A DNA stretch of 64,000 bases from Liolophura sinensis (Eukaryota; Mollusca; Polyplacophora; Chitonida; Chitonidae). The stretch covers positions 1,986,001-2,050,000 of the forward strand of contig NC_088296.1 of the NCBI RefSeq assembly GCF_032854445.1, written 5' to 3'. Every line of letters begins with the position of its first letter. The first letter of the stretch is position 1. Shown here in pieces: positions 23,061 through 36,715 of this stretch. A program made the position numbers and the translations under genes. Below the pieces are notes generated by a model that was not told where the DNA came from, made no database searches, and saw only the letters and a program-made list of their open reading frames with translations.

Positions 23061-26000
23061 GAACATCTTCTACATCAAAAGGCTACAAGGCAGACAGGGA
23101 GAAAAAGAGGCAGATGTAACCAAAAAAAAAAAACCCCGAGTGTAATGAAAAACTCATAAATGATGTATCCCGGCGCCATGACTTGCGATTGAGATCGTCT
23201 CTGTTATGGCATGTTGCGGCTGTGCCTATTGTCGGTGCTGTAAACGTCTCTGCAGTTGTTCATTAATTACTGAATCGACTTACAATTGGATGGAATTAAT
23301 TAGCCTTTTCCGGTTTGCAGGTGATGTAACATGGTTGTTGGTGATTTGTTGGCAGATTACCCAAGCATGATAACATACCTAGAGGTTTTAATAAAAAGAC
23401 ATACGCTGTTTTCTACTAGAACAGCATTCACGGGGTAAAACACCAATCAAGTAAATAAAATAACACAACAGCATTTGTTTGGTTAGACTTTAAAATGTTT
23501 TTAACATTCATAATTTCTGTCCACACGTCACGATATGGACAACATAATATATATTGTGCTATATGGGATTCAGGGACGGTTGTAAGGGTGCTGATTAATT
23601 GATGTATTTTAGAAGTATTATACACCGCATTCAGAGTCATTGCTATTAAAGACTCTCCATCTATTTTGTCTGGTTTAAAATCACATTGTTGATACGCGTC
23701 ACACCATACGTGGTAACAACTACTATCAGTCTTCGTTGAAGTGTCATCAACATGTCGGCCGACTGCCTGATGTTCCTACTATGAAACGCTTTTTGCTGAA
23801 AAATCAAATGCCCCTTAACTGTGGCCTCGTGCGTGTGTAAGCGCTATACGTCTGTACAAAATCTTTATCCGGTTTAGTCTGGTTTAGGGTTTCGAAATGG
23901 TAAACTTCCGGTGTTCGGAGTAAAACCTGATATGTGCAGAGTGTATAAACAACTGTCTGTAAGCAGCACTGCTCTTTGAATTGTGTCATCTTCGGATGTA
24001 GGCGGTGGAATAGATATTAGTAAACCGGTTTGATGCATTTATAAGTAGACTACGCAATGAATACGTAAAACTTCCCCTAGGGTAATTGCTGTCATCTTCC
24101 CAGGAAGCATAACTCGACAGTACATGTTTACCAGGGCTACCTGGGTTAACATGCGTTCATAAAACTCTTCATGACAATATCGACTCGACTTTAGACATGC
24201 CACATTCCACGGGCCTTTTGCTTTGGGCTCTGCTTACACAAAGACTGTCATTGATTTACTGGCAAACTTCATGGACAGAAAACCTCTGGGGACCTAGTCC
24301 ACCCTTCACCCCATGGCCACCATAGCATACATTCACAGAACCGGACGTTGTGTTGTTGCATCGACTTATTGACAAAGAAATATCGAACAAACGTAAAGCA
24401 AGCTGCTACAGACCTTTATCTGTGCTTTGTACACACTCAGTTTTGTATACCTCAGCCGTGGGTGTGGTTTAATTCTGCTCTGTATACCAGATCATCAACA
24501 TTTTAGAGCACATCGGAGGATGTGTCTTTCCTCCAGGAACAATGATTAAAGTCATTGTCGACGAGGCCCCAGTCTCAAATCCTATGTGTGGCTTGCGCGT
24601 AGCTTCACAACTTGGCACAATGAACCCTGGGACAACGGTTTTCTGTCGATACACTACGGATAGATAAGACGTGTGCCTAGGTACAAAGTTCGATCTCTCT
24701 GTATGCGTGAAGTGATTTATATATAACGATTACAATGCATGTGCATCCGTCATCTTGGGCTGTGGTATGAATATTTCACGGATAAGATTATGGACATCCT
24801 GTGTACCTACATATATAAAGATAGGTTCCGTTCTCTCTGACCTAGATGACTGCCACGTGGCATTATTGAATCAATATCCGTTTGGATTACCAGGAAACGA
24901 TAACATGTAATCTCTCAAGCGGTATTGACGATCCATGAGATTTGTTCCTGTTCTAATAACAGTGATCTCACGCATTCTCTACATATGGTTGAAGAACAAA
25001 CTACCTGTGGTTCATGCCAAGATGAATCATTAAGAACATGTAACAATTTTATTTGATTAGCCTATTACTGCTGGAGATTACGAAATTTCCGTAATTCCTT
25101 CAGGAGCAGTTTGCCTGTACATGGTGATGAGAGGTTGCTTAATACAAGACCAAGGGAATGCCTTCCCTCTAACTACAGGTATATAACGATGTCCTTTCAC
25201 CCTGTTCTATGGACTATATTTCCACGTTTCGATGACTATACAGTCTCGGGGATGAAGAGCTATTGCTCACATGCTAACAGTGATTGTTTCATGTTCTACG
25301 TAAGTAAGGACATGAAGAACGTGTTATTTGGATTCCAATGACAAATTCTGTTTGAGTACATATGGGTGTGGAACTACACAGCTATATGTATTCAAGACAG
25401 TCCATATCCAGGCTAGCAGGTGACGAATTGAAGGATTGCATAGCAAGGTACATCTGTTAAAGTAAATGAACTACATTGGGCAATATTCTGAAACCTACGG
25501 CTGATAACAACTAGCGATTATAGTTTGTTAAACAACAGAACACCCTGCATAATATATGCTAATTTCGAGCTTCACCAAGGCCTAGTTTTGGAGTTATGAG
25601 GCCGTGAAGCATAGCAATGTACTAACTTGCAAGTTATTTACACAATAACCTCGTACCCCTCCTCCCTCCACCCCCCAACCCCACCCCTCCTTGCGAGTAA
25701 AGCTTGAAGATGCGAATAAACGGAACGTGCCCAGTGTTCGCGGACTCGAATTACGGAGTTTGAACCACAATATAACAAATGTGACGGTCATCTACGGTTC
25801 ACAATTGAAGCCGTTACAGACCCCATGCTCTTGTACGTGTAGATATGTATGAACGAATATACGGATCAATAAGCTGTCAGCACCCACTTTGAAGCTTGGC
25901 TATTCACATACAAGGTTGCACCGTTCTCACAATGAAAATGTTGGTATACGGTATTATAGTACCATGTGGATTAGCCAGTACTTGCTTCAAACGGTACAAA

Positions 26001-26200
26001 ACGGTGGGGGCACTGTGTGGGAACACTGCGTGGACATATATCGTGCTGTGATCACTGTTTCGATCAAATGTCAATTTACAACTGCGGGAATTCTGTTAAC
26101 CTACGGCTGGACATAAATGCTGGACACATGTTCAACATACCACAGGTAAGGCTGCTTGTAACTTGGTACCTTATTACTATTGTTTTTATTTTGGCGAAGG
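23061..26200. other. No gene recognised
   Basis: Low-complexity AT-rich sequence with short ORFs only (largest 76 codons). It contains TAATTA-rich stretches near 23270-23300 and a C-rich tract near 25660-25690. An isolated CAGGTAAGG near 26143 resembles a 5' splice site but has no ORF or partner around it. Confidence 0.5.
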
Positions 26201-26202
26201 GG

Positions 26203-26375
26203 CATCCCTGACCGAGGTGGTTAGGGTGCCAATCCGGTGTGATGACGCAGCATCCTCCCACTGCTCATGCTGTGTTCTCCTGGGATCTGCCTCTTTGCAC
26301 TCCCCCCCCCCCACCCCCCATAATGTTGGAAGCTGTCGTATAAGTGAAAAACACGAATGTAATAAATTAAATTTT
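26203..26375 (+). mobile_element. SINE fragment, CATAATG-tail family, copy 1
   Basis: CTGACCGAGGTGGTTAGGGT at 26209 looks like a tRNA-derived A-box region; TGTTCTCCTGGGATCTGCCT and a C tract follow, then CCATAATGTTGGAAGCTGTC and GTATAAGTGAAAAACACG near 26318-26355. The order matches the better-preserved copy at 38240. Its middle has been replaced or eroded by a poly-C tract. Confidence 0.75.
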
Positions 26376-26679
26376 CGCGATTTACTAAATTTTCCATGTC
26401 AAAGTTGAGCAGAGGCAATGTGCAACATTTTGTCTTTGTGATGTGGTTTTAGGAATGATTTTATTCGTATGTCAACAAGTCACTATTTGTTTTTGCTTCG
26501 ATTTATTTAGTATTTCTCATGGTCAACTAGAAAATCTCTCACACTCTAATTAAAACTAATCCCTCTCATATGATACCTTCAGACGAACTTTGAATGTGAT
26601 TACTAATATCTCGGGACATTTAAAAAGCTGTAGTTAACCAAATAAGCTTTCAAGCTGATTTACGCCATTGCTCCCTTCG

Positions 26680-29410
26680 TCACTAATCTAGCCTTTCCTA
26701 GCTTCCGTCTAAGCGGTACTCGCCCGCCAGTCCATTTAACATTCCTCCGTTCCGAGGAGAGCCTGATCATACCGAGGCTGTAATCCTTGTCCAAAGACGT
26801 GACGCTCTATTACATTCCCTTGACGAGTTCTTTAGGGGTCCGTGAGAGATTGATTACATCCAATTAATTACGTTGGCTTTCTTCGTAAATAGTTTATAGT
26901 GAAACAGAGAAGCGCCTGAAGGATCCGTACGTAACCGAGTATCAGCGTGTTTATTACTGTTGTCTATGACCCTCAATTACTGCGAACTCTGTGGTAATGC
27001 ATTCGTAGATCCCCATCTACTGAGCAATCACACGTGATTACGAGGTCGCGCACTGAATGACATGAGTATTGTCACCTGATTGGCGTGCTAGCCTGTCCAT
27101 GGTTTCTCACGGTACTGTAGTCATTGACGACGAAGAGGGGGCTGCGCTCTGCAATACTTCAATTGCGAGGCAAATGAGTGATTTCACTGCTAAAGTAAAT
27201 ACTCGAGAACATTCGATATAGTTTGTAAGATTGTCCCAGAAAACGAAGGCCACGTGATCCCGTAGAAACAGACGACATGCGCACAAAATATGCTGCTCCT
27301 AATGATTTAGAATCAGACAATGAATTTGTATAATTTTCATCTTTCCAGGTAGTCTAAGTATTCCTGTAAAGTTTACTTGATGATTGCTAAGTACTGAACC
27401 CAACCAGTGTCCATGTATGTTGCTCTTCTCCGCGGCCAGTTCATATCATGCCATATGAGTCCATTTGCGATGTACTTTCTAATGAAAGGCTTATGTCAGG
27501 TGTTTTTCGATTTGAAGGCAAAATTCTGTCCTGTCCTTAAACTCAACATTAGAAACATAGACACTTGGATCGCGCCACTACAGTTTGATCAGGCCGTAGG
27601 ATTTGGGAGAAGCTGCAGCCTGTAAGTCTCTATGGTTTGATAGGGCGAACCTCTTGAGTGATAGAGCGCAAAAACCTACCTCAGTCCAGTCAATAGAGAT
27701 GGATGACGGCTAAAACCCACTTAAGACCGGGACCATGCCTGTTTCTCCAAACATCCGCGAATCTCGTGGAGTTGACGCAAATTATCCCCGGTTTTGTTAA
27801 TGGAGTGGCTGTTCTCTGTCCAGGAGCAAAGGTTTGTGAGATCGAGGAATGTTACATTCCCACCTTCCACGTTCACCATTGTCTTTACTGCTTTATCTGT
27901 GCTATAGGACTCTTGAGCCGCAGTGTCACTGCGATTCGGATAAGCTCCGCACACTGTCCATTAGACGTGGTGAAAAAAAAGACGTTATAGGTAAAGCCTG
28001 ATCGGAGCCCTGAAATTCCAATAACACTTTCTCAAGGCTTATAGCTTGGACTGAATGCTAATTCTGATTTCAAGGGGAGTGTATCCCTTTTTGTGGTTTT
28101 CTCTGTTATTAGACCTAACATTAACGGAAAGACAAATTCAGTGTACCTAGAAATCTGACAGATTCCATTCCGAATGCACTTTTCTTGGCAGCTTCTTTCT
28201 CCGAAATACCTTTAAATATCTCTCAGAAGTAAATCTCGTCCTGGACGACTCGGTATTAGCTCTGATTGATGCCTCGGTGTTCATTTACCGGCATTTGAAG
28301 ACGATCCCTTCAAACAGCATCCATCAAGTTTGGTTCATAAAGCGGCGCTGTCAGGCAGTGGAAGAGCTTGCCAGAAGATTTGCTGAAGTTACAAATATTT
28401 GTAATTTACCATCTGCCCCGCAGGAATCCCCTCATGTCATACGTTGTATCTAACCCCCTCTTGGCCGGCTTGGCCCTGGCTAAACGAGACACAATAAGGA
28501 TTCGGAGATGAACTATATTATCACTATCGATTTGGTTGGTTGATGTTTGCTAGTCGCCATAGTCATTTTTTTCTCTCTCACATGATGGAAGAAGGGATAA
28601 TTAATGACTATGGAAATATAATTTAAAAAATGAATACTATATCAAAGTATTAGACCGATTTCGTGTCCACATATCCATTTTCGCTCGCACAGTCGCTTTA
28701 AGTTCACCACAGTTTGTTTTACCTCAGGATGCCAGCTTGTAGCCGAACACTCAGTTAACGATTTTGTAACAACAGACTAGTTTTGTTTTGTTCAACACAC
28801 ACGAAGCCATCATTAAATACGATTAAATATTTTTGTTTGTGGTTGCTACAAACAGTTTCTCTTTCTTGTTTGGCACACACAAATGCTAACAAACAATGCG
28901 CGTTTAGTCGCCTAAGGCGCGATTCCTGGCGTTGCCAATCCGCTCATGAACAATGGTGTCGCATGATCGAATCCAGAAAAGTATCACCTGAACGTTGCAA
29001 AGGGCGTGCTGACGACAAGGTTAAGTATAAATACTAGATTTATATTATTGGTACATTATATTCTAGCTGTTACACGATTTGAATGCCGATTTCACTGTCT
29101 CCTAGAGCATACCTTGCATCTGTACAAAGCTCAAGAAGATATAGTTCATAACCTGTGAATCTGGGCTAGCGATACAATATTGCTCTCCTTCCCTACTTAC
29201 ATGCCCCACACTGTCTACTAAAACCCATGTTGCTGCCATTTTTTGCTTGCCCAGGTCAGCCAATAACTTAGACAACTTACCAGAGCATGAAATTCCCAGA
29301 CGTATTGGAAATTAGGACGTGTAGTGTTTGATCTAGTTACAGTGAGAATCGATGCCGGTCAAACTTATGTGTGCTCTCTGTAATCTATCGTCGGTTATCT
29401 CATAACAACT
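26680..29410 (+). repeat. Paralogous segment A (partner at 60425-63115)
   Basis: Three collinear blocks align by eye with segment B. Block 1 (26690-26990 with 60430-60750) includes GATTACATCCAATTAATTAC at 26851 against GATTCAATCAAATTAATTAC. Block 2 (27560-27885 with 61540-61880) includes CAATAGAGATGGATGACGGC in both. Block 3 (29170-29400 with 62900-63110) includes TACCAGAGCATGAAATTC against CACCAGAGCGTAAAATTC. The offset is about 33.7 kb. No reading frame is shared: in block 3 the frame open in B meets TAG in A. ORFs here (27703-27990 plus, 28783-29037 plus) have no recognisable domain. It may be a segmental duplication or two copies of an unknown repeat. Confidence 0.65.
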
Positions 29411-30500
29411 GGACAGGAAGGGTTCCTCAAAACGAGAACCTTAACCCATAAAAAAAACAAAAGGCTGGTTCCGCATTGTGATTTTAGTATATTCTCTTAG
29501 ATTTATTGCCACCAACGGGCTAAAGTGTTTCAATGCATGTGGCGTCTAATATATAATAATAGGCGAGTTTCAAGATGTAAATCTTTTGTTGTCAAAGGTA
29601 AAAACAGTCCTATGTCTTGTGAATGGGGAAAATGTTAGACAACATTTGTTGAAATTGATTTACTGATCACCTGTCTCACTCTTTTATCGAGGAACAAATG
29701 ATGCCTCTTTCTTTCAGGAATGTCTCAACTGTACACACCTTCATACTCTCAAATTTCTCTATCATCTGTCTACTGTAAATTACTCTCCATGGCACTTTTT
29801 CAGACGCCCATGTTATAACGAATATGATCAAAGATAGTTGCCTAACATTTCTGACGCGTCACATGATACAGCTGGACTTTTTCTGCCTTCATCGATAAAA
29901 GATTTCGAACTCGAAACTCCCTTATTGCAAGTATAGATCTGTTACCTTACATGTGCTACAGCAATGGACGTGTCAAATGGCTACTTTCAAGCACCCACCT
30001 GAATATTTACACGAACAGTCGAGAGTAAAACCTTTAAACTGTGGTTATGCAGTTTTTTGAAAAAAAAAATGATAAAAACTCACAATCGTGTGAACTGTTG
30101 GGCGCAAATAGGTGTAGATCGGCGGAAATGGGTGTATATGTTTATGTACAACCGAATGCTTCGGATCACAAATAAAGTACACGTTCATCTCTGAGCAACT
30201 GCTGAGTCAACGACAATGCGCGCTCAAACTGATGCTCCCGGTTGCTTTCAATTGCCCGAAGTCCAGTTGTTCCCCTTTCGTTAGGTCAAGCTACGCCCGG
30301 GTTAAAAGAGGCAAATTCACAAGACCCGGATTTCACCGATTATGTGTGGCAATTAGCCAGCCATCCCTATGCTTTGTTTTAATGTGTTTGTATGTTAAAT
30401 GTGATGACAACACAGTATTTTGAGTAGTTCCAGACCAGTGACGTCTTATAAATTGCAGTGAACATTTTGTTCTCTGTGCTGTATGCCCTTATTTATATCA
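29411..30500. other. No gene recognised
   Basis: Single-copy-looking sequence. It may be a weaker continuation of segment A: AGCAATGGACGTGTCAAATG near 29960 vaguely resembles AGCATGGACAAATCCAATGG near 63603. Only a 63-codon ORF at 30232-30423, without motifs. Confidence 0.4.
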
Positions 30501-30504
30501 TACT

Positions 30505-30552
30505 GTTCTCAGAGTTCTAGTTTAACCCTCTATGCTGCAGACTTTTGTATTA
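30505..30552 (-). repeat. Short remnant of element E
   Basis: TAGTTTAACCCTCTATGCTG is the reverse complement of the E start CAGCATAGAGAGTTAAACTA with one difference. Only about 50 bp are recognisable. Confidence 0.45.
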
Positions 30553-32380
30553 TTAAGCAAGACTGGAGATGCGCTTATGATATTCGTCGATTGTATTTGG
30601 AAAAGGAAAACACATGATTAACATATTCGCTCCTGTTTGGGTAACTTGTTTAAAATGGGAACTAGTCAGAGCATGTATGAAGTAAAAGTCATGTTGCGCA
30701 TGCGTTATCTGCCAGCGACCACATACTCTGTCAGTGCCATGGCTACTACGAAATATGTCGTGTTTCTGTCTTGCACAAGATACAACGATTTGCTTCATTA
30801 AAAAATAAATGATCAATTTCTACAAGCATAACGCTTTTTGCCCAAAATTTGGCTCTTTTATGTTTGAGACTTAACACTGGACAATTTAGGAAGTGATAAT
30901 GTCTTTACATTCTGTTTCAGGTCACAGGTTTGCATGTTACTTCGCTGAAATCGGAAAACGGTTTTTCCTTTAGTTAATTTAAATTGAATTTTCAAAATTC
31001 CAATTAGAGTGTACCCACAGCGGGAGCTTGATTGGAAATGGCTTGTTGGCATTTCATTCCATTTTCTTCAGACGATGTTTTTTTCCTTAATTATGGACAA
31101 ATTGAAACAGAGATCTCTGGAGACGCCCCGACAAGAAGAGAAATATTGGTTGGCACGCCACTCGTGTCGGCACGCTAACGGAGGACGGCTCTGCGTGCAC
31201 AGAAAACGATGGTTTATCTGCCATTTATCTTCATCCGAGGCTTTTAAAACATGCTCATGTTACTGCCAGGAACTCGTAGATAATCCTATATTATATTATT
31301 CATTATCATTACTAAACGCCAACTTAAAACGTACATACATGTAATCATGGGTGGAAGGGCAGTGGAAGTTTTCATTTGACATTCAAATAAACCTGGTAAA
31401 CGTGTGCATGCCGGCCGTCAAACCAAAATGAGGGATCCGTATCAATAATAGCAAGGCCACTTTCCAAAACCACGTTCAACGCAAGCCACAAAGGAAGTAA
31501 GAAAGTATATAATGTATGAACTTAGGGTGGATTCACACAAAGAGAAGCCGACAACAGTTTTCAATGATGGTTGAAAGATGCAAAGATTAATGATTGAAAT
31601 CAGTATCCTAATCCGGTACGAGTATATGCATAACTCTTTTAACAAGCAACGCTTTCCTTGTTTAGTTTGCGGTTGGATTTATATATTTACTTATTTTACA
31701 AATCATATGTTGATTACGCTGCTAACAGCATAGGTATCAGGTGTACCCGAAATTGCTGGTGTACAAAGACGTATACGCAAGGTAGGCATTAGTGTGTCGC
31801 CCGCGGTACACTTATTATGAACGAAGTGTACACAGCTGTCTATAGAGACTTGTTTCTCTTTATCCAATCAAAATAAAGAATCCCAAATGAACATGATAAC
31901 GGACAATAGCATGTTAGTATTTGGTTGCTAATGAGTCCCGACTTACATTTATCAGGGCGCTATCCGCCATGTATTAATGTACTAAGCGTATTTCCGTGCC
32001 TTGGAACATATGGTTTTACTGTGGGTCATTCAAGTGCAGATTTCTCTTGGACTACTGTAACAGATCGTTAGTGTTTTTGTCCTAAATGACTGGGTCGTAT
32101 TCACAGATCAGCGAATAGGGGTTACCCTCGTTAGCACCGTATTGTACGTATGCCATACTACATCTAATAGGCCTAGTGAAGGGACGGATGTAGGAGCCCA
32201 TGGTGAAAATCGCACTCCTTAACTAAGTAAGAACTAAGTAATGACTAAGAGTTTTCGTTGTCATATGCTCCAGGGACTATTCCTATGTCTACTTGGATAG
32301 AAAACTGCTCCTCCAGGTTTTGCAGTGTTTCGTCTCTGTTTGTGTTCGCTTTAAATATAAGCCGAATAAAAGACGATATT
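30553..32380. other. No gene recognised
   Basis: Short ORFs only; the largest (111 codons at 31009-31344 plus) shows no motif I recognise and is cysteine-rich at its end without a regular pattern. Confidence 0.45.
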
Positions 32381-32384
32381 CCTA

Positions 32385-32510
32385 TGAGAACTGTGGGTTT
32401 CGCCCGAGCTCTACCCTCTTTCCTCCCACCATAATGCTGGCTGCCGTCGTGTAAGTGAAATATTCTTGAGGACGGCGTCAAACACCAATTATATGAATAA
32501 ATAAATCTGT
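32385..32510 (+). mobile_element. SINE 3' fragment, CATAATG-tail family, copy 2
   Basis: GTGGGTTTCGCCCGAGCTCT, then CCTCCCACCATAATGCTGGC, GCCGTCGTGTAAGTGAAATA and TTCTTGAGGACGGCGTCAAA, ending in ATGAATAAATAAAT. This is the best-preserved tail of the family in the window. The tRNA-like head is missing, typical of a 5'-truncated copy. Confidence 0.85.
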
Positions 32511-33049
32511 TGAAAACAGCAAAACTATAAAGTTTCCAGCTGTGTGGGTTGACTAAATATGTTATTTTGTTGTTTATTTAGTTATCGGAGTTTTAAGCGC
32601 TTCTCAAGAATATTTCACTTAAACAACGGTTGTCAGCATTTGTGATGAGAGTAAACCAAGCAGAAACCAGGTGAAGCCCACGGCCATCCTTGGATTGCTG
32701 GTAGACATTCCCAGGTAACAGCTGTACAGTTCTCATTAGATTTGGTTGAGAAGATTGTATCTGGGATGAGAACGACGTTCGTGTCAAAGGGCAAGACAAC
32801 ACCTGTCTAAAACATATCTTAATCGAAAGCAGGATAGTCAAGCTTTCTGAAACGTACCATACTTATTAACGTATTATTTTAATGAAATTTCACTGAATAA
32901 CATGTCGACCAAAATGAAAATACTACAAAATTGGCTGGTGTGAGTAGAGACAGTCACCTTGAGAATTTAATTCCAATCAAAACAAGTTACTATCAGGTGG
33001 TGCCACCTAAGGTGCAGCGTAGCCTTTACCCATTTACTGCATGGTTTAT

Positions 33050-33110
33050 TTATTTGTTTTGTTAGATTGGTGTTTTTACGCCGTACTCAAGAATAGTTTT
33101 ACTTGCTAAA
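33050..33110 (-). mobile_element. SINE tail fragment, CATAATG-tail family, copy 3
   Basis: GATTGGTGTTTTTACGCCGT then ACTCAAGAATAGTTTTACTT is the reverse complement of the family tail (AAGTGAAATATTCTTGAGTA...GGCGTAAAACACCAATC). Confidence 0.75.
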
Positions 33111-35590
33111 AAACAAATGTCAGAGTCAGTGAAAAATTCATTAGGGATGCCGAAGGTTTATGGCCTCTCATCGGCCCATGCTTAGAATGAATTAAATCTT
33201 ATAATATAATATCTTTTTTTGCTCCGAATTTATTAAAACTGAAAAATTTAAATTTTCCCCATTGTCTTTATCTCATATAAGGCGCTATGTTTTCTTCTTT
33301 TTTTATAACAGTAAAATGATTGAAACGGCGTTTTTAAGCCGAGGTGCTTGCTCTGACGTCCGCGATAACTAGGCACTGCCTTCATCTTAGAAGCCACCAT
33401 TACGACATTGAAGCATGAAGTACAGCAACAGTCGAATGCCTAGATCAGCCTCATTTGCGTTTAGATTTATTTTCATTTGTGTCAGATTTGAGTATGAATA
33501 CAGGTGTACAACAATCCTTTGTAAAGTTGTAGACATTTAATAGAGGTCAAAAATACAGACGAACATCCCCAATTCTGAAGGTCAAGTTAATATGTGCACC
33601 CTACCATTGGAGGAAGCCAAATGGTCTTCAAGACACGCTCTGGTTGTTTTTTTTTTTTTTGGAGCCTTGTTTGGAAAACGCAGCTGATGGTCATCTTTTG
33701 CATGGTCTGACATGAAGTGTGTGGTTAGCCATTTACCTGCCACAGATATGACATAAGCCTCTGTCACACATGGGAGAGCTCCCCAATACCTCGCCACAGA
33801 TTGGTGGTTTAGCCTGCTTCGTTTCCTCTACCATAAAGCCGAAAAACATTTAACCAAAAAACTGAGTAAATGATTCGTATATTCCGTAAACATGTATGCC
33901 TAACTGTTTCCTAAAGCTCATCATACTTTTATGAGCGCTTTGGAAATTAGGACCTTTCCAATAAGGTGTAATGGTTCCAGTTCCAATCCGCGCACCCATT
34001 AAGGCCTTAAGGGGATGATACTGCAGCTATTAGCGAAATATGCCAGTGCATGTGTTCAACATTGGTTTGTTCCCACGGATGTCGAAGTATAGACACAGGC
34101 TTGTGAGCTTCAACAAAAAAGCTTGGGTTACCCATCAAAGGGAACGGAGAGAAACATCTTTCTGGGCAGAATATTTTCATCCACTTTACTAAAACGGAAG
34201 TTCTGTTTTTAATGTCTAGTTTTGAAGAAGGGCAAAAAAATGTTAACTTTTGTTCATTTTTTAAGGATATGCTGACTACAGTGACAAGCTGAAGTTAGGT
34301 GCTCTGAGTTGTTTTTCTCAAAACCGCCGGTTTTCTTTTCATGCTTTTTTTCCCATTTTCCCAGTTTTTCGAGCTTGTTTTCGAGTGCGTCTGCGTAATC
34401 GAGCACTCAAACTCCTAGATGTCTCTGTTCAGTTTGTCTTCTTGAATTATAAGAACATTCTTTGGACATAACACGCTTTAGATGACCATGTGCCGATGGC
34501 TGCAGTGCTGCACCCCACTATGATTTTCCTGTATCGGAGATAACTTATGTAGTTTACCACCCTGGTGTGTTGAAATTCCACCTGACAAAATGTCCTGTAC
34601 TGGTGTAGGTACTGGATTCATCAATTCCCACTGATGCCATGCTATGAGGGTAGGACAGCCGGCCTACAGTCGGAACTTTAAGCACTAACTTGAGCACGTT
34701 TTATGTTCCTTATTGCTATACAGCACTTAGCAAAATGTGCTATGCATCGCTTGTCACTGTGGAGAGATAACTGCTTGTCATTTCATAAACAATGCTATTG
34801 ATGTTGAAAAGCAGGCGGAAGAACCATTAGAGGTTAAGTGCAACACTTTTCCACTTCGTTGTTGCAAAGATTCACCTTTCACAAATTGTTAAACTAGGTT
34901 AGTAACTTTATTGAGTCACACCATTGTTGACCTCTTGCGAAGGTCCCAGTTCTGGTGATGTTTAGATATCTAATTACCAGGCTAAAAGCTGTCATCACTA
35001 TCCTCTCATGACGGGTCTGGAGATGATGAGAGACAGCATGTCAATTATAACTCGCCGTCACAGTCAAGCGTCCGCCGCTGGCCATGAGCAGAAAACTTTG
35101 GAAAAGTGATAAAGAGGAGATTGTTGATGGAGGGGGTGGGGGAGGGTCTTGGGTTTAAAATTGGTGGCTTTTATCTCACGCTAATGACAATGATCCCTGG
35201 GAATTCCTGGTCACGAATGATCTTCTCGGAGTTATTATCTTCTCAAGTTGTCAGTAGACAGCTTTTGCCTCGGGCACCTGCAATCAGAGAATCATATGAT
35301 TAGAGGTAAATGCTCGGTCCTGAAGTGTTATTTTAATTCCACGTCTAGGCGTAAAGTCTGACATTCATCTACCGCTAGTGCTCCATGTGTATCAAGTCGA
35401 TAATTACAGAAACCATTCTCCACGCGATCGAAATATGAGTTCTGGACAGAATTTGTAAAGAAAGTAATGTATAAATAGTGGATAAAGCTTGTAACATTTA
35501 CGTGAGAAGTTGTTAAACAGTTTTCTGTGATCCAGATTAGACATGCTAAGACTTGATAAGATATATTATATATAGAAGGCTTTATATTTA
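33111..35590. other. No gene recognised
   Basis: Apart from the doubtful SINE at 33700-33880, AT-rich single-copy-looking DNA with poly-T runs near 33645. The longest ORF is 71 codons. Nothing else is supported. Confidence 0.45.
33700..33880 (+). mobile_element. Possible degenerate SINE, CATAATG-tail family
   Basis: CACAGATTGGTGGTTTAGCC then TTTCCTCTACCATAAAGCCG resembles the family's central part, but nothing certain follows. Weak. Confidence 0.25.
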
Positions 35591-35604
35591 TTCTGTGGGT
35601 TTCT

Positions 35605-35740
35605 TATTTTTTTTTTCACCAGTGTTTTACGTCGTAATTAAGAATATTTAACCTCCACGGTGACCAGTCTTATCGTGGGAGAAAACCGCACAGAACACAA
35701 GGGAAACTCTCGACCCTCCGCGGGTTGAGAAGGCTTTAAA
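35605..35740 (-). mobile_element. SINE fragment, CATAATG-tail family, copy 4
   Basis: AGTGTTTTACGTCGTAATTA then AGAATATTTAACC matches the reverse complement of the tail; GGGAGAAAACCGCACAGAAC and CTCCGCGGGTTGAGAAGGC further right resemble the reversed central part with its GTGGGTTTC motif. Older and more diverged than copy 2. Confidence 0.65.
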
Positions 35741-36582
35741 GAGCAGTTTTATCATGATCGACATGGCATAGCATCATTGATAAGATATTACTGGAGCTTC
35801 CGAAATTAAAAAAGGATAAAGGTCAAATTCCCATCAGTCACAACTGACGCACATTCATGTATTAACCACCGAGGCTTCGAAAATCTACTTTCCTGACAGT
35901 AAAGGTCGTGTTTGCCCAAAGCATGGAATATTTTCATCATCGATTTAATCGAACGGCCTTATTTGAAGCTTTAGGCTCACGATTTTCCCAGTGTCCTCGA
36001 AATGCTCCCAGGCACGTCTACGTACTTTTTTTGGCAAGACTGATATAAATTTTCCGCCTGACCAAGTACTTATGTAACACCCTACAGCTTCCAGGAAGGA
36101 AATTCAATAAGCATAGACTGAAGAAAATCCTGGTAAATTATCCGCTAGAGTGGTCAATGCCGGTAACTGAATGTTTTCAACTGTTCCTGTGATTCCGTTA
36201 TGTTATAACCTGTTTGATGGTTAACTGAGACGACCTGATGGAGATAACGGTTTGATGATCTACACAGAATCACTGGTTAATGGACTTCGTAGGAAATTTT
36301 CAATGCGGGGGAAAGAAGTAAATCCAAAGACAATTCATCACGAAATAAAAAAAAACAAAACAAAACACAAGCACATCTGTACCACGAAACACAGGTACAG
36401 AAGGATACAAGGAGTATACCGGTGTGTATAGTTATTAACAGAGAAACATGTAAATATATAAATTGTGCACAATTAGCTTAGTGCAGAAACATATATACAC
36501 CTCCAACTTCCAAAGGTTTGTGTAATTTACTATTAAATATACCAAGCCATGAAGTTTCATTAATACTTCCGTTAAAGACAGG

Positions 36583-36715
36583 CTGCTGTTTTGTTGGAAC
36601 AGCCTACTGTTTTATTGGAACAGTCTACTGTTTTATTGGAACAGTCTACTGTTTTATTGGAACAGCAAGCCTACCCTTTCATTGGAACAGCGTACTGTTT
36701 TATTTGAACACCCTA
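36583..36715. repeat. Short tandem repeat, 21-bp period, about 6 copies
   Basis: CTACTGTTTTATTGGAACAG repeats at about 21 bp with variants and one slightly longer unit near 36660-36680. It gives a short seven-residue repeat in a 75-codon ORF at 36518-36745, which is not evidence of a gene. Confidence 0.9.
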
